A stretch of 64,000 bases of DNA from Marinomonas sp. SBI8L (lineage in GTDB: Bacteria; Pseudomonadota; Gammaproteobacteria; Pseudomonadales; Marinomonadaceae). The notes under the pieces are model-generated. The model was not told the DNA's origin. It did no database searches and was given only the letters and a program-made list of their open reading frames with translations. Of this stretch, positions 1 to 8,123 are shown piece by piece (the stretch's first letter is position 1; each line of letters begins with the position of its first letter). A program made the position numbers and the translations under genes. The stretch lies in NCBI RefSeq assembly GCF_001624705.1, contig NZ_JSEO01000004.1, forward strand, positions 248,001 through 312,000, in the 5' to 3' direction.

Positions 1-56
1 CCGCATTAGAGCTGATTGACATAGGCTCGAAAAAGAGAGTTACCAAAACCCTGAAA

Positions 57-92
57 AGAGGCTGGCTACCATAAGTCCAGCCTCTTTTTTTT
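57..92 (+). terminator. Rho-independent terminator of a gene left of the window
   Basis: A perfect 9-bp stem (AGAGGCTGG at 57-65, CCAGCCTCT at 77-85) is followed by a run of T residues. It should end transcription of a plus-strand gene whose 3' end lies in the first bases or beyond the left edge. The coding tail is too short to identify: the three plus frames stop at 7-9, 17-19 and 72-74. Confidence 0.85.
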
Positions 93-163
93 GGCTTTTA
101 ATCTCTAATAAAAAGACAAATCTTAATCTGAGAAACTTATCCTAGATAAACTCAATAAGGTTA

Positions 164-568
164 TCAGTCACTCGCTAAAGCATCCCACCAGTCGTAAACA
201 TACAAAGCAAGATAGATAGGCAAAAGCGCCCAAATAAGAGGGTCGTCCCAAAAGGAAAAAGTGGTTCCAATTGCCGCGATGGCAAGCACCATAAGTTCGG
301 TGACACCAACAAATAAAAGAAACTTAGTGATATGAACAAAATAACGCTGAACGGTATGAGCTAACTTAGTCTTTTGGTAGGTTGCTTCAAATACACCAAT
401 GATACCTGCGGCCATTAACAAACCTATCACAGTCAAGATAGATGACTGATTCGATTTATCCATTTCAGCCATACTCTCAAAGGTATTCAAAAACAAAATA
501 GGAGCTACCAGCCCCAACAAAATACCTTGTTTAATCGCTACTTCTAAATAGAACTTAGGTTTTTCCAT
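164..568 (-). CDS. Small inner-membrane protein of unknown function
   Basis: This 134-aa protein is not assigned to a family. It has about four hydrophobic stretches (roughly residues 13-30, 43-60, 76-100 and 108-125), separated by short charged loops, which suggests a four-helix integral membrane protein. The start is supported by an AGGAGAT ribosome site about 11 bases upstream. It stands alone, ending near the left-edge terminator and starting about 90 bp from the stop of the amidohydrolase gene, which lies on the same strand upstream of it. Nothing in the sequence indicates a substrate or partner. Confidence 0.7.
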   Translation of the reverse strand: MEKPKFYLEVAIKQGILLGLVAPILFLNTFESMAEMDKSNQSSILTVIGLLMAAGIIGVFEATYQKTKLAHTVQRYFVHITKFLLFVGVTELMVLAIAAIGTTFSFWDDPLIWALLPIYLALYVYDWWDALASD

Positions 569-655
569 TTATAGCCAATCTCCTGGGCTTTTTAGCTTTC
601 GTTTAAGAGAAAGGCTGGGCTCAATTTATGCAAAACTGAAAACAGCCTTAAACGA

Positions 656-2329
656 TTAATTCTCAGAATCAAAGACAACTTTGCCTTGTAACATTGTCAT
701 CAGGATTTCAGTGTCAGCAATCTTATTAACACGCATTTGTCTTATGTCCTTTTCTAAGATCGCAAAGTCAGCGGATTTCCCCACTTCAATAGAGCCTGTC
801 ACCGCTTCCAAACCCAAGCTGTGAGCAGAATTAATCGTATAAGCCTCTATCGCACTTTCAACATCAGGAAGGCCAGTCTTCCCCATGATGACACTGTTAG
901 CGATACCCACTAATGGATTAATATCATGCACATTCCAATCACTGCTTAGCGTGACGTTTGCCTTGGTGTCATAAATAGCTCTTAAATTCATCAAGGCTTT
1001 AGTACGTTTTGCCCCTAAAAAAGCCTCTGCCCATTGATGCTCATGATAAGCGACGTAATCTGAACCTACCTGGAAATCGGCAGTAATATCAAGCATTTCA
1101 AAGCGTGGTACATCTTCTTTATCCACCAGCTCTATGTGCGTTAAGGTATAAGGTTTGCTGGAACCTAGGTCTCGCATGGCAGCAATAGCATTTAGAGACT
1201 CCTGCACTGCGCCATCACCAATGGCATGGATATGCGCACTGAAGCCAATTTTATCTAGTTCACTCAACCAAGTTTTCATTTTTTGAGGCGGTATATAGTT
1301 GATACCACGGGGCTCATCAGGAATATAAGTATCAAAATAAGGTGTTAGCATTTTAGCTGTGCCATTAATAAAAATACCATCACTGTACATCTTCACCTGA
1401 TCGACCAATAACAGATTCTTCTCATTTCGAGATTGAATAGTCGATAGATAGGTCAATTGCTCTGCCATAGGATCTGTTGGGTAAATCCAAGGCCTTAAAG
1501 ATACGCGCGCGGTGAGATCACCTAACTTTTGTGCTTCTTGCCACACTTCATACCAACCCCGTTTCCAATATAAACGGCCATCGCCAATCGTAGTAATACC
1601 ATGAGCTGCAGCCTGCTCAAGGCCAGCCATCAAACCGTCATAACTTTGATCAAATTGGTTACTTAGACTATTCCAAGCCATCTCCATCACAATATCACCG
1701 GCGTTATCCATCAGAATGCCATTCAGCTCGCCTGTTTCTTCATCCTTTAGAATCTTCCCGCCTTGAGGCTCTGGAGAGTATTTAGTAATGCCAGCTTGTT
1801 TTAATGCCACAGAGTTAACCCACATAGAATGAGAAGTCTGCTCCATCAAGACTACAGGCTGATCAGGGAAAATCTTATCTATCACTTCTAACGGCGTATA
1901 AGGCCCTCTTTCTAATAACAAGGCATCAATTGAAAACCCATAACCCGTTAACCATTCATTTGGATTCGCATTTCGACGACAAGCTTTTAAATAACGAACC
2001 TGCTCTTTCAAGTTGCCATCCATGCTTAATTCACAGCTACCACCCGCTTCAGATGCGGCTTCAAACACGTGGTTGTGGTTATCAATAAAACCAGGCATCA
2101 CAAATGCGTCTTGCAAATCCACAAGCTTGGTTGCAGATGATTGGTAGCCCAAAGCATCAGCTTGATTACCTATATAGAGAATCTCACCATTCGACACTAC
2201 GATTGCATCTGCCGTATCGTGACCATAAATAATCCCATTGGTAAGGATCATATCCGCTTGCGCAAAAGCAACAGTGCTTGCACTTATTGCCAAGCCTGAT
2301 AATAGTGCTTTAGATAAAACCGCTTTCAT
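656..2329 (-). CDS. Exported YtcJ/NfdA-type amidohydrolase
   Basis: This is a metal-dependent amidohydrolase of the YtcJ-like branch (amidohydrolase_3), which hydrolyses amide or related bonds; the substrate is not known. I start at the ATG at 2329 because AGGAAG precedes it and it begins a clean signal peptide ending near AFAQA (557 aa). The metal-binding features are visible: DNHNH shortly after the N-terminal beta domain, HIHAIGDGA in the middle, THIELV, and SDWNV near the C-terminus. The length is normal for the family. The signal peptide points to a periplasmic enzyme. It is transcribed alone, with the LysR gene on the same strand upstream. Confidence 0.85.
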   Translation of the reverse strand: MKAVLSKALLSGLAISASTVAFAQADMILTNGIIYGHDTADAIVVSNGEILYIGNQADALGYQSSATKLVDLQDAFVMPGFIDNHNHVFEAASEAGGSCELSMDGNLKEQVRYLKACRRNANPNEWLTGYGFSIDALLLERGPYTPLEVIDKIFPDQPVVLMEQTSHSMWVNSVALKQAGITKYSPEPQGGKILKDEETGELNGILMDNAGDIVMEMAWNSLSNQFDQSYDGLMAGLEQAAAHGITTIGDGRLYWKRGWYEVWQEAQKLGDLTARVSLRPWIYPTDPMAEQLTYLSTIQSRNEKNLLLVDQVKMYSDGIFINGTAKMLTPYFDTYIPDEPRGINYIPPQKMKTWLSELDKIGFSAHIHAIGDGAVQESLNAIAAMRDLGSSKPYTLTHIELVDKEDVPRFEMLDITADFQVGSDYVAYHEHQWAEAFLGAKRTKALMNLRAIYDTKANVTLSSDWNVHDINPLVGIANSVIMGKTGLPDVESAIEAYTINSAHSLGLEAVTGSIEVGKSADFAILEKDIRQMRVNKIADTEILMTMLQGKVVFDSEN

Positions 2330-2474
2330 CACGTCTTCCTTCACATATCTTAAGATGAATATCAAAATCCATTAATTTTTTACTGACCTATATTCCCGCA
2401 ATATTGAATGATAAAGAGGCTAGATTCAATTTTTTAACCACACTGTAAACAGTTCGCCTTTATTATTTTTCAAC

Positions 2475-3359
2475 TTATTGATGAGCATTAAACTCAGTAA
2501 TGAGCCAGTGACGAAAGGCGGTCACTTTTTTACTTGGCGCAGAGAGCTCATTTACAAGAATATAATAACTTAAGCCTTCTAAACTTGAGCCTTGGGGATG
2601 CCTTTTTAACCAAGCTTGTTGCAATGGGGTTTGGATAAGTAAATTACTCACAAATGCGATACCTTGCCCAGCAAGTGCGGCCTGAATCGTATGCTGTTCT
2701 TGATCATAGGAACGAATCATTAACTTGCTACTCACTTCATTTTCCAACTCAAGAACGCGCTGCCAAGTCATAGGCTTTAAGCCAGCGTTTTTCCATTTTG
2801 TCTCTATTAGCTGCGCCTTTCTAAAATCAGGAAATGCCTGTATATAAGCCTCTGTGGCATACATGCCAAACTCTTCGGTCACAAGCTTAGTGGCAGCCCT
2901 ATCTTGAGGGTCAAACTCACCATAACGGATCGCTAAATCTATACGCCTATCTTTAGCGAGATCCTCTAATGCGTCTTCGGTTTTTATCACCACTTCAATG
3001 TCAGGATGAGACTGATAAAAACGCTCTAGGTTTGGCACTAACCACTGGGAAGCAAAAGAGCTGGTCGTGCTCACACAAAGGCGTGCCTTTTGGTTCGAGA
3101 TTTCCTCAAGCACGGCCGAAATTTGTGCAAGAGATTGATGAGCCACCTGCGCTAGCTTCTCACCATCTTGGGTTAGAAGAATATGGCGAGTTTTTCGCTC
3201 GAACAATAAAGTGCCTAGCCTTTCTTCGAGCGCTCTTATTTGATGAGAAACAGCCGTTGGCGTCACATTCAACTCAAGAGCAGCTTCTTTAAAACTTTTC
3301 AATCTTGCTGCCGAGTCAAACACACGAATACTGTTTAGTTGGGGTAAATGAGAAAACAT
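2475..3359 (-). CDS. LysR-family transcriptional regulator (GcvA-like)
   Basis: This is a LysR-type DNA-binding regulator. The N-terminal winged helix-turn-helix (about residues 5-65) carries the usual AALELNVTPTAVSHQIRALE pattern, followed by the substrate-binding-like effector domain. The TAVSHQI helix places it in the GcvA subgroup. The start at 3359 matches the usual family N-terminus; a longer version from 3389 would add ten residues. It is divergent from the azoreductase gene with about 150 bp between starts, so that enzyme is its most likely target, though this is positional inference only. Confidence 0.85.
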   Translation of the reverse strand: MFSHLPQLNSIRVFDSAARLKSFKEAALELNVTPTAVSHQIRALEERLGTLLFERKTRHILLTQDGEKLAQVAHQSLAQISAVLEEISNQKARLCVSTTSSFASQWLVPNLERFYQSHPDIEVVIKTEDALEDLAKDRRIDLAIRYGEFDPQDRAATKLVTEEFGMYATEAYIQAFPDFRKAQLIETKWKNAGLKPMTWQRVLELENEVSSKLMIRSYDQEQHTIQAALAGQGIAFVSNLLIQTPLQQAWLKRHPQGSSLEGLSYYILVNELSAPSKKVTAFRHWLITEFNAHQ

Positions 3360-3512
3360 AAAACACTTATATGGATGAGTTAATCTCATCTATAAGAAAA
3401 AATTCATCTTTTGTCAAAGCAAACCTTTCACCCCATGATAACCACAAATCAATCAGGCCTAAAAAAGCCAGATGACACTCTAAACAGAGAAAAGCAAAAA
3501 GGAGACAAAAGC

Positions 3513-4196
3513 ATGCAAACAGATAGCCCAAAGATACTTCATATAGATACCAGTGCGAGACAATTCGATGAATCCAGAGAGAAACATAATTCACTTTCAA
3601 AGAAGCTTGCTAACCGCTTTAAAAAACAATGGTTAGCCATACAACCAGAAACAGAATTCATCTATCGAGACTTAGCATTGAGCCCACCAGACTTTATTGA
3701 TCAAGCTTGGATAGAAGCCGTCTTCACCCCAGAAGCACAAAGAACAGAAGCACAAAATGCGAAAGTATCCCTATCAAACACCTTGATAGAGGAGTTAATT
3801 GCGGCAGATATCATTTTGCTTTCAACGCCCATGTATAACTACGGCATGCCAGCGGTATTAAAAGCCTGGTTCGATCAGGTGATTCGAGTAAACAAAACCT
3901 TCTCATTCGATCTTAAGCGAGGTGACTATCCGTTAGAGCCCTGCTTATCAGGAAAAACCATGGTGCTTCTCACCTCTTCTGGCGAGTTTGGTTTTGAAGC
4001 AGGCGGCATAAGAGAAAGCATGAACCACCTAGGCCCTCATATCAAAACCCTGAGCCACTATTTAGGTGTCGAAAGCTTCTATGAAATTGGTTCAGAGTAT
4101 CAGGAGTTCGGAGATGAGAGACATGCTGAATCATTTTACAAGGCAGAAGAAGCCACTTCAAAACTTGCCACTAAATTGGTGAAGCAGTATTCGTAA
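3513..4196 (+). CDS. azoR: FMN-dependent NADH-azoreductase (AzoR family)
   Basis: This flavodoxin-fold quinone/azo reductase uses NADH and FMN to reduce azo dyes and quinones in the cytoplasm. It was recognised from the N-terminal ILHIDTSAR segment, the MYNYGMPAVLKAWFDQV motif that contacts FMN, and the downstream LLTSSGEFG loop. The ATG at 3513 is chosen because AAGGAG lies at 3498-3503; a reading frame extending further upstream has no ribosome site and is not conserved in the family. The resulting 227 aa fits AzoR. It is divergent from a LysR gene and its 3' end faces a shared bidirectional terminator. Confidence 0.87.
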   Translation: MQTDSPKILHIDTSARQFDESREKHNSLSKKLANRFKKQWLAIQPETEFIYRDLALSPPDFIDQAWIEAVFTPEAQRTEAQNAKVSLSNTLIEELIAADIILLSTPMYNYGMPAVLKAWFDQVIRVNKTFSFDLKRGDYPLEPCLSGKTMVLLTSSGEFGFEAGGIRESMNHLGPHIKTLSHYLGVESFYEIGSEYQEFGDERHAESFYKAEEATSKLATKLVKQYS

Positions 4197-4252
4197 AACA
4201 ATATTGGTAGATAATAATGTTCGCTAAATAGTTTTACAGAGGATTAAACAAA

Positions 4253-4297
4253 AAAGCCAAACTGATTAAGTAAAAGTAATCTAATCAGCTTGGCTTT
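4253..4297. terminator. Bidirectional hairpin terminator between azoR and the LysE gene
   Basis: A 16-bp stem with one mismatch (4253-4268 pairs with 4282-4297) lies between convergent genes, with A-rich sequence on the left and T-rich on the right. It can serve both the plus-strand azoreductase gene and the minus-strand exporter gene. Confidence 0.8.
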
Positions 4298-4315
4298 AAT
4301 ACATTAAAACGGCTC

Positions 4316-4948
4316 TCAGTTTTTAACTTGTAAAAGCGCTAAACCAAAACCAATAAAAATGCCGCCTGTCACACGGTGGAAAATTTTAACGAGACTCACA
4401 TTTTTAAACCAATGACGAACGGACTTCGCTAGGTAACCAAAGCTTGCTAGGCTGATAAAAGACAGCGCCATAAAGGTAAGTGTCATTATCATAAACTGTG
4501 GGAATGCCGCTAAGCTGGTATCCAAAAACATAGGAAAGAAAGCAACAAAAAAGAGAATTGCTTTTGGATTAGTCATGGCGATCATGAAGGCTTCTTTGAA
4601 CTTAGCAAAGTAGTTTATTTTAACGCTAGCTATCTGTTCATCTTCAGATTCAACAAAGAAGGTATCCTTACTTCTAAACTTTTTAATCCCAAGGTAGACA
4701 AGGTAGCAGGCACCTAAAACTTTAAGAATAGTAAAAAGAAGCGCTGAGGTTTTTAGCACTAAGCCCAAACCCAACATTGAGATAGAAGAGAGTATAAATA
4801 TCCCCATGATATTACCCAGCGCAGCTGCAAGGACAGATTTATAACCCCAAGACACTCCGTTCGAAATTGCCAGTATGATAGCAGGCCCAGGACTCACTAC
4901 ATTTAAAAATGCTGCTGCGGTGAACATTAACCAAACTTCAAATGCCAT
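4316..4948 (-). CDS. LysE/RhtB-family amino-acid exporter
   Basis: This 210-aa inner-membrane protein of the LysE/RhtB superfamily exports amino acids or their derivatives; the substrate cannot be read from sequence. The N-terminus AFLNVVSPGPAIILAISNG is the family signature (SPGPA). Six hydrophobic segments and the mid-protein AMTNPKAILFFVAFFP motif agree with this. The ATG at 4948 is chosen because AGAGGG precedes it and the family signature starts immediately after; an upstream extension to 4984 is unlikely. It is monocistronic, with no regulator beside it. Confidence 0.88.
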   Translation of the reverse strand: MAFEVWLMFTAAAFLNVVSPGPAIILAISNGVSWGYKSVLAAALGNIMGIFILSSISMLGLGLVLKTSALLFTILKVLGACYLVYLGIKKFRSKDTFFVESEDEQIASVKINYFAKFKEAFMIAMTNPKAILFFVAFFPMFLDTSLAAFPQFMIMTLTFMALSFISLASFGYLAKSVRHWFKNVSLVKIFHRVTGGIFIGFGLALLQVKN

Positions 4949-5100
4949 GTTTATCCCTCTTTGTTGACTAAGGTTTAATCCCATTCAATAGCCCAAAGAT
5001 TCTACGCTTTTTGTATAAGAAGGATACAAGTGAGCGGAAAAACACTTTTTATTTTCATTATTTTTTATCAATAACCTAATACAGAAGCGACTACTTCAAG

Positions 5101-5529
5101 TCACTCTCTAGATTTTGCCATTGTGTACTCAAGGTGACCTGTAAACTCGTCTTTTTGCTCACTTTTAATACTAAAACCTTGCCCTAAATAAAATTGAATA
5201 CTTGCCTGATTCTCTTGATACACAGACAAACTCAAGCTATCTCTTTGCTTTAATGCATGGACAATAAGCTGCTTCCCGATACCTTTACCTTGAGACGCTG
5301 TTGCCACAAAAATTGCAGCCAGCTGATCATCATTGAGAGAGTAAAAAGCAACTACTTTAGCATTCTCTTCATAAACATAAGTTTCTGAGTTAGGAAGATA
5401 AATATCTCGCATCGCCTCGACTTGAGACTGCCATACTTGCTCGTCAACAAAGTTGTGAGCCTTGATAGAAGCCAAAAGCCATATATCAACTAGTTCTGGG
5501 ATATCATTTGGAGTTGCAGGTCTAATCAT
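5101..5529 (-). CDS. GNAT-family N-acetyltransferase
   Basis: This is a GCN5-related N-acetyltransferase of about 142 aa, transferring acetyl from acetyl-CoA to an unknown amine. It starts with the typical IRPATPNDIPELVDIW, has the acetyl-CoA pyrophosphate loop in VATASQGKGIGKQLI (Q/RxxGxG/A) and ends with NQASIQFYLGQGFSI, the usual final strand-helix. I chose the ATG at 5529 because conservation begins there; a GTG at 5550 is possible, and neither has a strong ribosome site. The length and the YLGQGF motif resemble YiaC/YjaB-like enzymes. Confidence 0.8.
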   Translation of the reverse strand: MIRPATPNDIPELVDIWLLASIKAHNFVDEQVWQSQVEAMRDIYLPNSETYVYEENAKVVAFYSLNDDQLAAIFVATASQGKGIGKQLIVHALKQRDSLSLSVYQENQASIQFYLGQGFSIKSEQKDEFTGHLEYTMAKSRE

Positions 5530-5704
5530 TTTATTCACTATTTTCTTCACCGGTTTTCGTTAAAGCCATTTGAGTCAGGCCATAGTGACAAGATTAAGTG
5601 AGATATGATTGAAGATTTGCGGCAGTTTCGATTTAAAAAGAAGCTATATAAATAAGATAAGAAAATACTTAGAAAGCCTTGTCGCCTTTAAAGTTGAAGC
5701 ACAA

Positions 5705-6064
5705 CTAAAAGGGATCATTTTTTGTTGGTAGATCTAACTTTATAATTTCTTTATTACATTGATTGCAGACTGTTTTATAAGTTAATTTAAAATCAATAAA
5801 GAAACTTAAAAGCTTAAAAAAGTAAGGTAGCGACTTAATAATCAAGGCAATAAAAAGCAAATAAGCGGCTATAGCCCTTACATCAAATGAGTCTTTTCCA
5901 TAATCATTTATTTCACTAGCCATGGCCGAAAAAAATGCCCAACCAATTAAAAACAAGATAGTGCCAAAAAAGCCACCTAAGAACAGTATACCAATCATAT
6001 CGCCGATACTGGCTCTAAAAAACAGTTTAGATCTTCTAATTTTATTACAGCATTTATACGGCAT
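5705..6064 (-). CDS. Small two-helix membrane protein with Cys pairs, unknown
   Basis: This 119-aa protein is of no family I recognise. It has two strong hydrophobic segments (about residues 22-48 and 66-88) and cysteines at both ends: a CC pair at residues 5-6, and CNQC near residue 100 resembling half of a zinc ribbon. A zinc-ribbon formed between the two cytoplasmic tails would be possible, but that is inference. AAGGGA precedes the ATG. It stands alone between the acetyltransferase and the ohr terminator. Confidence 0.6.
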   Translation of the reverse strand: MPYKCCNKIRRSKLFFRASIGDMIGILFLGGFFGTILFLIGWAFFSAMASEINDYGKDSFDVRAIAAYLLFIALIIKSLPYFFKLLSFFIDFKLTYKTVCNQCNKEIIKLDLPTKNDPF

Positions 6065-6368
6065 AATTCCCTTTGCTTCTCAATAAATGTTAATACTTAA
6101 GTAAATACAAAATACCATAAATAAGATAGCTGAAGAAGCCGATCACTCTTTTACAAAAAATCGATAAAATCCCACCTTTATAATTAGTAAAGTATTTTTG
6201 GCGATAGTTCCAGTAACCCATAAAGTAAAGACAGATACTTCTAACTAGATGCGTTCAGATATCTTCAATAACTCACAATCTACAACCCTCTGAATACCAA
6301 AAAACCCCAGACAAGCTGAGGTTTTATTAAACTTTCTACAGGCTCGAAATGAACCCAGAGAGTTCACT
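6065..6368. other. Intergenic stretch holding the ohr terminator
   Basis: This 304-bp AT-rich gap has no convincing coding frame. Its right part contains the ohr terminator hairpin (6302-6324), and its left edge must contain the promoter of the small Cys-pair membrane protein gene. Nothing else was seen. Confidence 0.6.
6302..6324 (-). terminator. Rho-independent terminator of ohr
   Basis: A 9-bp stem with one mismatch (6302-6310 with 6316-6324) and a 5-nt loop lies about 45 bp past the ohr stop. On the minus strand it runs into TTTTTTGG. Confidence 0.8.
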
Positions 6369-6794
6369 TTAAGCCACACTTACATCAACATTGATGTTAC
6401 CGCGAGTGGCGTTTGAGTAAGGGCAAACCACGTGTGCTTTTTCCACTAGGCTAGTGGCAGTTTCTTTATCAAGGCCTGGGATAGAAACACTGATTGCCGC
6501 TTCAATACCAAACCCTGTTGGAATAGGGCCAATACCTACACTTGCAGAAACTTTGGTGTCATCAGGAATCGCGACTTTTTCTAGGCCTGCAACATACTTA
6601 AGCGCACCTAGGAAACATGCAGAATAACCTGCAGCGAACATTTGCTCTGGGTTAGTCCCTTCGCCACCAGCACCACCGAGCTCTTTTGGCGTAGATAATA
6701 CAACATCCAGTTTGCCGTCATCAGATTGAGCCTGACCTTCACGACCACCTGTTGCACTTGCGTATGCTGTATAAACTGCTTTTTCTAATTTCAT
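6369..6794 (-). CDS. ohr: Organic hydroperoxide resistance protein Ohr
   Basis: Ohr is a thiol peroxidase of the OsmC/Ohr superfamily that reduces organic and lipid hydroperoxides in the cytoplasm. The 141-aa length is typical. The peroxidatic cysteine is C60 in [12 protein letters not shown], the resolving cysteine is C124 in [12 protein letters not shown], and the R18/E19 region (GGREG) supplies the conserved arginine. GAGGAT precedes the ATG. It lies downstream of ohrR on the same strand, but with its own promoter region containing two copies of the TAG-N4-CTA palindrome also seen at ohrR. Peroxide-inducible repression by OhrR is therefore expected. Confidence 0.95.
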   Translation of the reverse strand: MKLEKAVYTAYASATGGREGQAQSDDGKLDVVLSTPKELGGAGGEGTNPEQMFAAGYSACFLGALKYVAGLEKVAIPDDTKVSASVGIGPIPTGFGIEAAISVSIPGLDKETATSLVEKAHVVCPYSNATRGNINVDVSVA

Positions 6795-6817
6795 GGTTTT
6801 ATCCTCTATTTTGATTA

Positions 6818-6848
6818 ATTATCTTCATTTATATTTTAAAGTAGTCAA
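6818..6848 (-). promoter_or_regulatory. Likely ohr promoter
   Basis: On the minus strand TTGACT (6843-6848) is followed, 19 bp on, by GATAAT (6818-6823). The spacer is long, so the exact -10 is uncertain. The -35 hexamer lies inside the operator-like palindrome at 6842-6851. Confidence 0.5.
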
Positions 6849-6851
6849 CTA
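6842..6851. promoter_or_regulatory. Second, weaker OhrR operator-like site at ohr
   Basis: TAGTCAACTA keeps the TAG-N4-CTA architecture of the stronger sites and overlaps the candidate -35 of ohr. Its centre is about 15 bp from the centre of the 6854-6869 palindrome. Confidence 0.5.
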
Positions 6852-6853
6852 TT

Positions 6854-6869
6854 AAGTAGCGCACTACTT
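6854..6869. promoter_or_regulatory. OhrR operator at ohr
   Basis: AAGTAG-CGCA-CTACTT is a palindrome with 6-bp arms. Its core TAGCGCACTA recurs exactly upstream of ohrR (7453-7464) and was not noticed elsewhere in the window. This supports binding by the same MarR-family dimer. Confidence 0.7.
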
Positions 6870-6925
6870 TTATGTTTTTAAAAAAAGAAGTTTTCACTTC
6901 TTCCTTAGCCTTCATTCAAAAAGTA

Positions 6926-7381
6926 TTACATGTTCTTCAATAAGTTATCTCTTAATTTCTCTAACTTATCTTTGATTTCTTTAAACTCTGTCATATCCAT
7001 ATTAGCGGCACATTTAGCCTTTTCCATAATACTAGCTACCTTGGCTTCCATCTCTTTTGCATTTTGCGTTAGAGAAACAATGACACTTCGCTCATCTTGC
7101 AAGGCACGCTTTCTTGTTACTAAATCACTGGCTTCCATTCGCTTTAATAAGGGAGTCAGTGTGGCAGAATCTAAATACAAGCGCTCGCCAATGGCATTTA
7201 CCGCCTGCTCATCTTGCTCCCATAAGGTCACTAGGACCAAATACTGAGAGTAAGTTATGTCTAATGGCTTAAGCAGCTTTCGGTATAACTTGTTCATTGC
7301 TAATGAGGTTGAATAAAGTGAGAAGCACAATAAATCATCAAGCTCAGGGGCGGACGTTTTTATTGAAGTTTTATCTGACAC
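6926..7381 (-). CDS. ohrR: OhrR, organic-peroxide-sensing MarR-family repressor
   Basis: This 151-aa MarR-family winged-helix repressor controls ohr. The N-terminal DDLLCFSLYS contains the single reactive cysteine (C19) whose oxidation releases OhrR from DNA, and two tyrosines characteristic of OhrR follow (LYRKLL, DITYSQYLVL). The recognition helix region LDSATLTPLLKRME and the wing KRALQDERSVIVSLT are intact. The start codon is GTG at 7381, preceded by GAGAGAG. It is upstream of ohr on the same strand with 131 bp between the two, and its own promoter contains the shared operator, so autoregulation is expected. Confidence 0.92.
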   Translation of the reverse strand: MSDKTSIKTSAPELDDLLCFSLYSTSLAMNKLYRKLLKPLDITYSQYLVLVTLWEQDEQAVNAIGERLYLDSATLTPLLKRMEASDLVTRKRALQDERSVIVSLTQNAKEMEAKVASIMEKAKCAANMDMTEFKEIKDKLEKLRDNLLKNM

Positions 7382-7445
7382 TTAAGCTCTCTCATTAACT
7401 GTAAATTATTTTCTAAAATCAGCTTATTTATCAAGCTTGTTATGC

Positions 7446-7474
7446 AATATACATAGCGCACTATTTAAAATCAA
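7446..7474 (-). promoter_or_regulatory. ohrR promoter with embedded OhrR operator
   Basis: On the minus strand TTGATT (7469-7474) and TATATT (7446-7451) are separated by exactly 17 bp. The palindrome ATAG-CGCA-CTAT (7453-7464) fills most of the spacer, an ideal position for autorepression. Confidence 0.75.
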
Positions 7475-7532
7475 GCTTTGCGTTACACCTTTTTAATAAA
7501 GTGCCTCAAGTAGGCTGAATGACGAAGATCTC

Positions 7533-7982
7533 TCACTTATCATGATGAGCCTCTGATTGCTCCCATAATACGGGGCCACTGGCCTCTTCTCCCAGTTTGT
7601 CATCTGGGTTACGTAATTTGCACTGTGTCATAGAAAGACAACCACATCCGATACAGGTATCTAGTTCATTTCTTAGGGCTTGTAACTTAGCAATCTTAGT
7701 ATCTAGCGCTTCTTGCCAAGCATTTGCCATTTCCTGCCATTCAGCTTTACTTGGGGCATGATCAGAAGGTAAATGATCCATGGCTTCTTTAATTTCAGAT
7801 AAACTCATACCCAGCATTTGCGCGGTTTTAATCACTGCAATGCGACGTAAAACATTTCTATCGTAGCGCCTTTGATTACCCGCATTACGCCAGCTTTGAA
7901 TCAGGCCTTTCTCTTCATAAAAGTGCAATGTCGATACTTTTACATCAGCACGTTTTGCCACTTCTCCGACACTTAATGCCAT
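7533..7982 (-). CDS. soxR: SoxR, redox-sensitive [2Fe-2S] MerR-family activator
   Basis: SoxR is a MerR-family activator that senses redox-cycling compounds through a [2Fe-2S] cluster. From the ATG at 7982 the protein is 149 aa. Residues 1-70 form the MerR helix-turn-helix (SVGEVAKRADVKVSTLHFYE), then comes a dimerisation helix, then the cluster cysteines C110, C113, C115 and C121 in the exact CX2CXCX5C spacing. An upstream extension to 8078 is rejected because it overlaps the BCCT gene's terminator hairpin and is not part of the family. No soxS is adjacent; outside enterics SoxR usually acts directly on efflux and oxidoreductase genes. Confidence 0.93.
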   Translation of the reverse strand: MALSVGEVAKRADVKVSTLHFYEEKGLIQSWRNAGNQRRYDRNVLRRIAVIKTAQMLGMSLSEIKEAMDHLPSDHAPSKAEWQEMANAWQEALDTKIAKLQALRNELDTCIGCGCLSMTQCKLRNPDDKLGEEASGPVLWEQSEAHHDK

Positions 7983-8017
7983 AAAGCTTCCCTTTTTATT
8001 TTTACTTAAAAAGCAAA

Positions 8018-8045
8018 GCACCTGCCCAGGATAGGAAACAGGTGC
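8018..8045 (-). terminator. Hairpin terminator of the BCCT transporter gene
   Basis: GCACCTG (8018-8024) pairs perfectly with CAGGTGC (8039-8045). On the minus strand the stem is followed by TTTGCTTTTT. It lies between the BCCT stop and the soxR start, so the two genes are probably separate transcripts. Confidence 0.65.
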
Positions 8046-8123
8046 CAACTTTAACTTTTGAGCAACTTTATTAAGCACTTTTTCTGATAAAGCTTAGAAA
8101 GAGGTAACTTAATTACAGTTTTT

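Noticed and set aside
1-74. C-terminal fragment of a gene entering from the left
   Set aside because: All three plus frames stop within 74 bases, and the longest runs into the terminator stem. There is not enough sequence to call a gene, only to infer that one ends near here.
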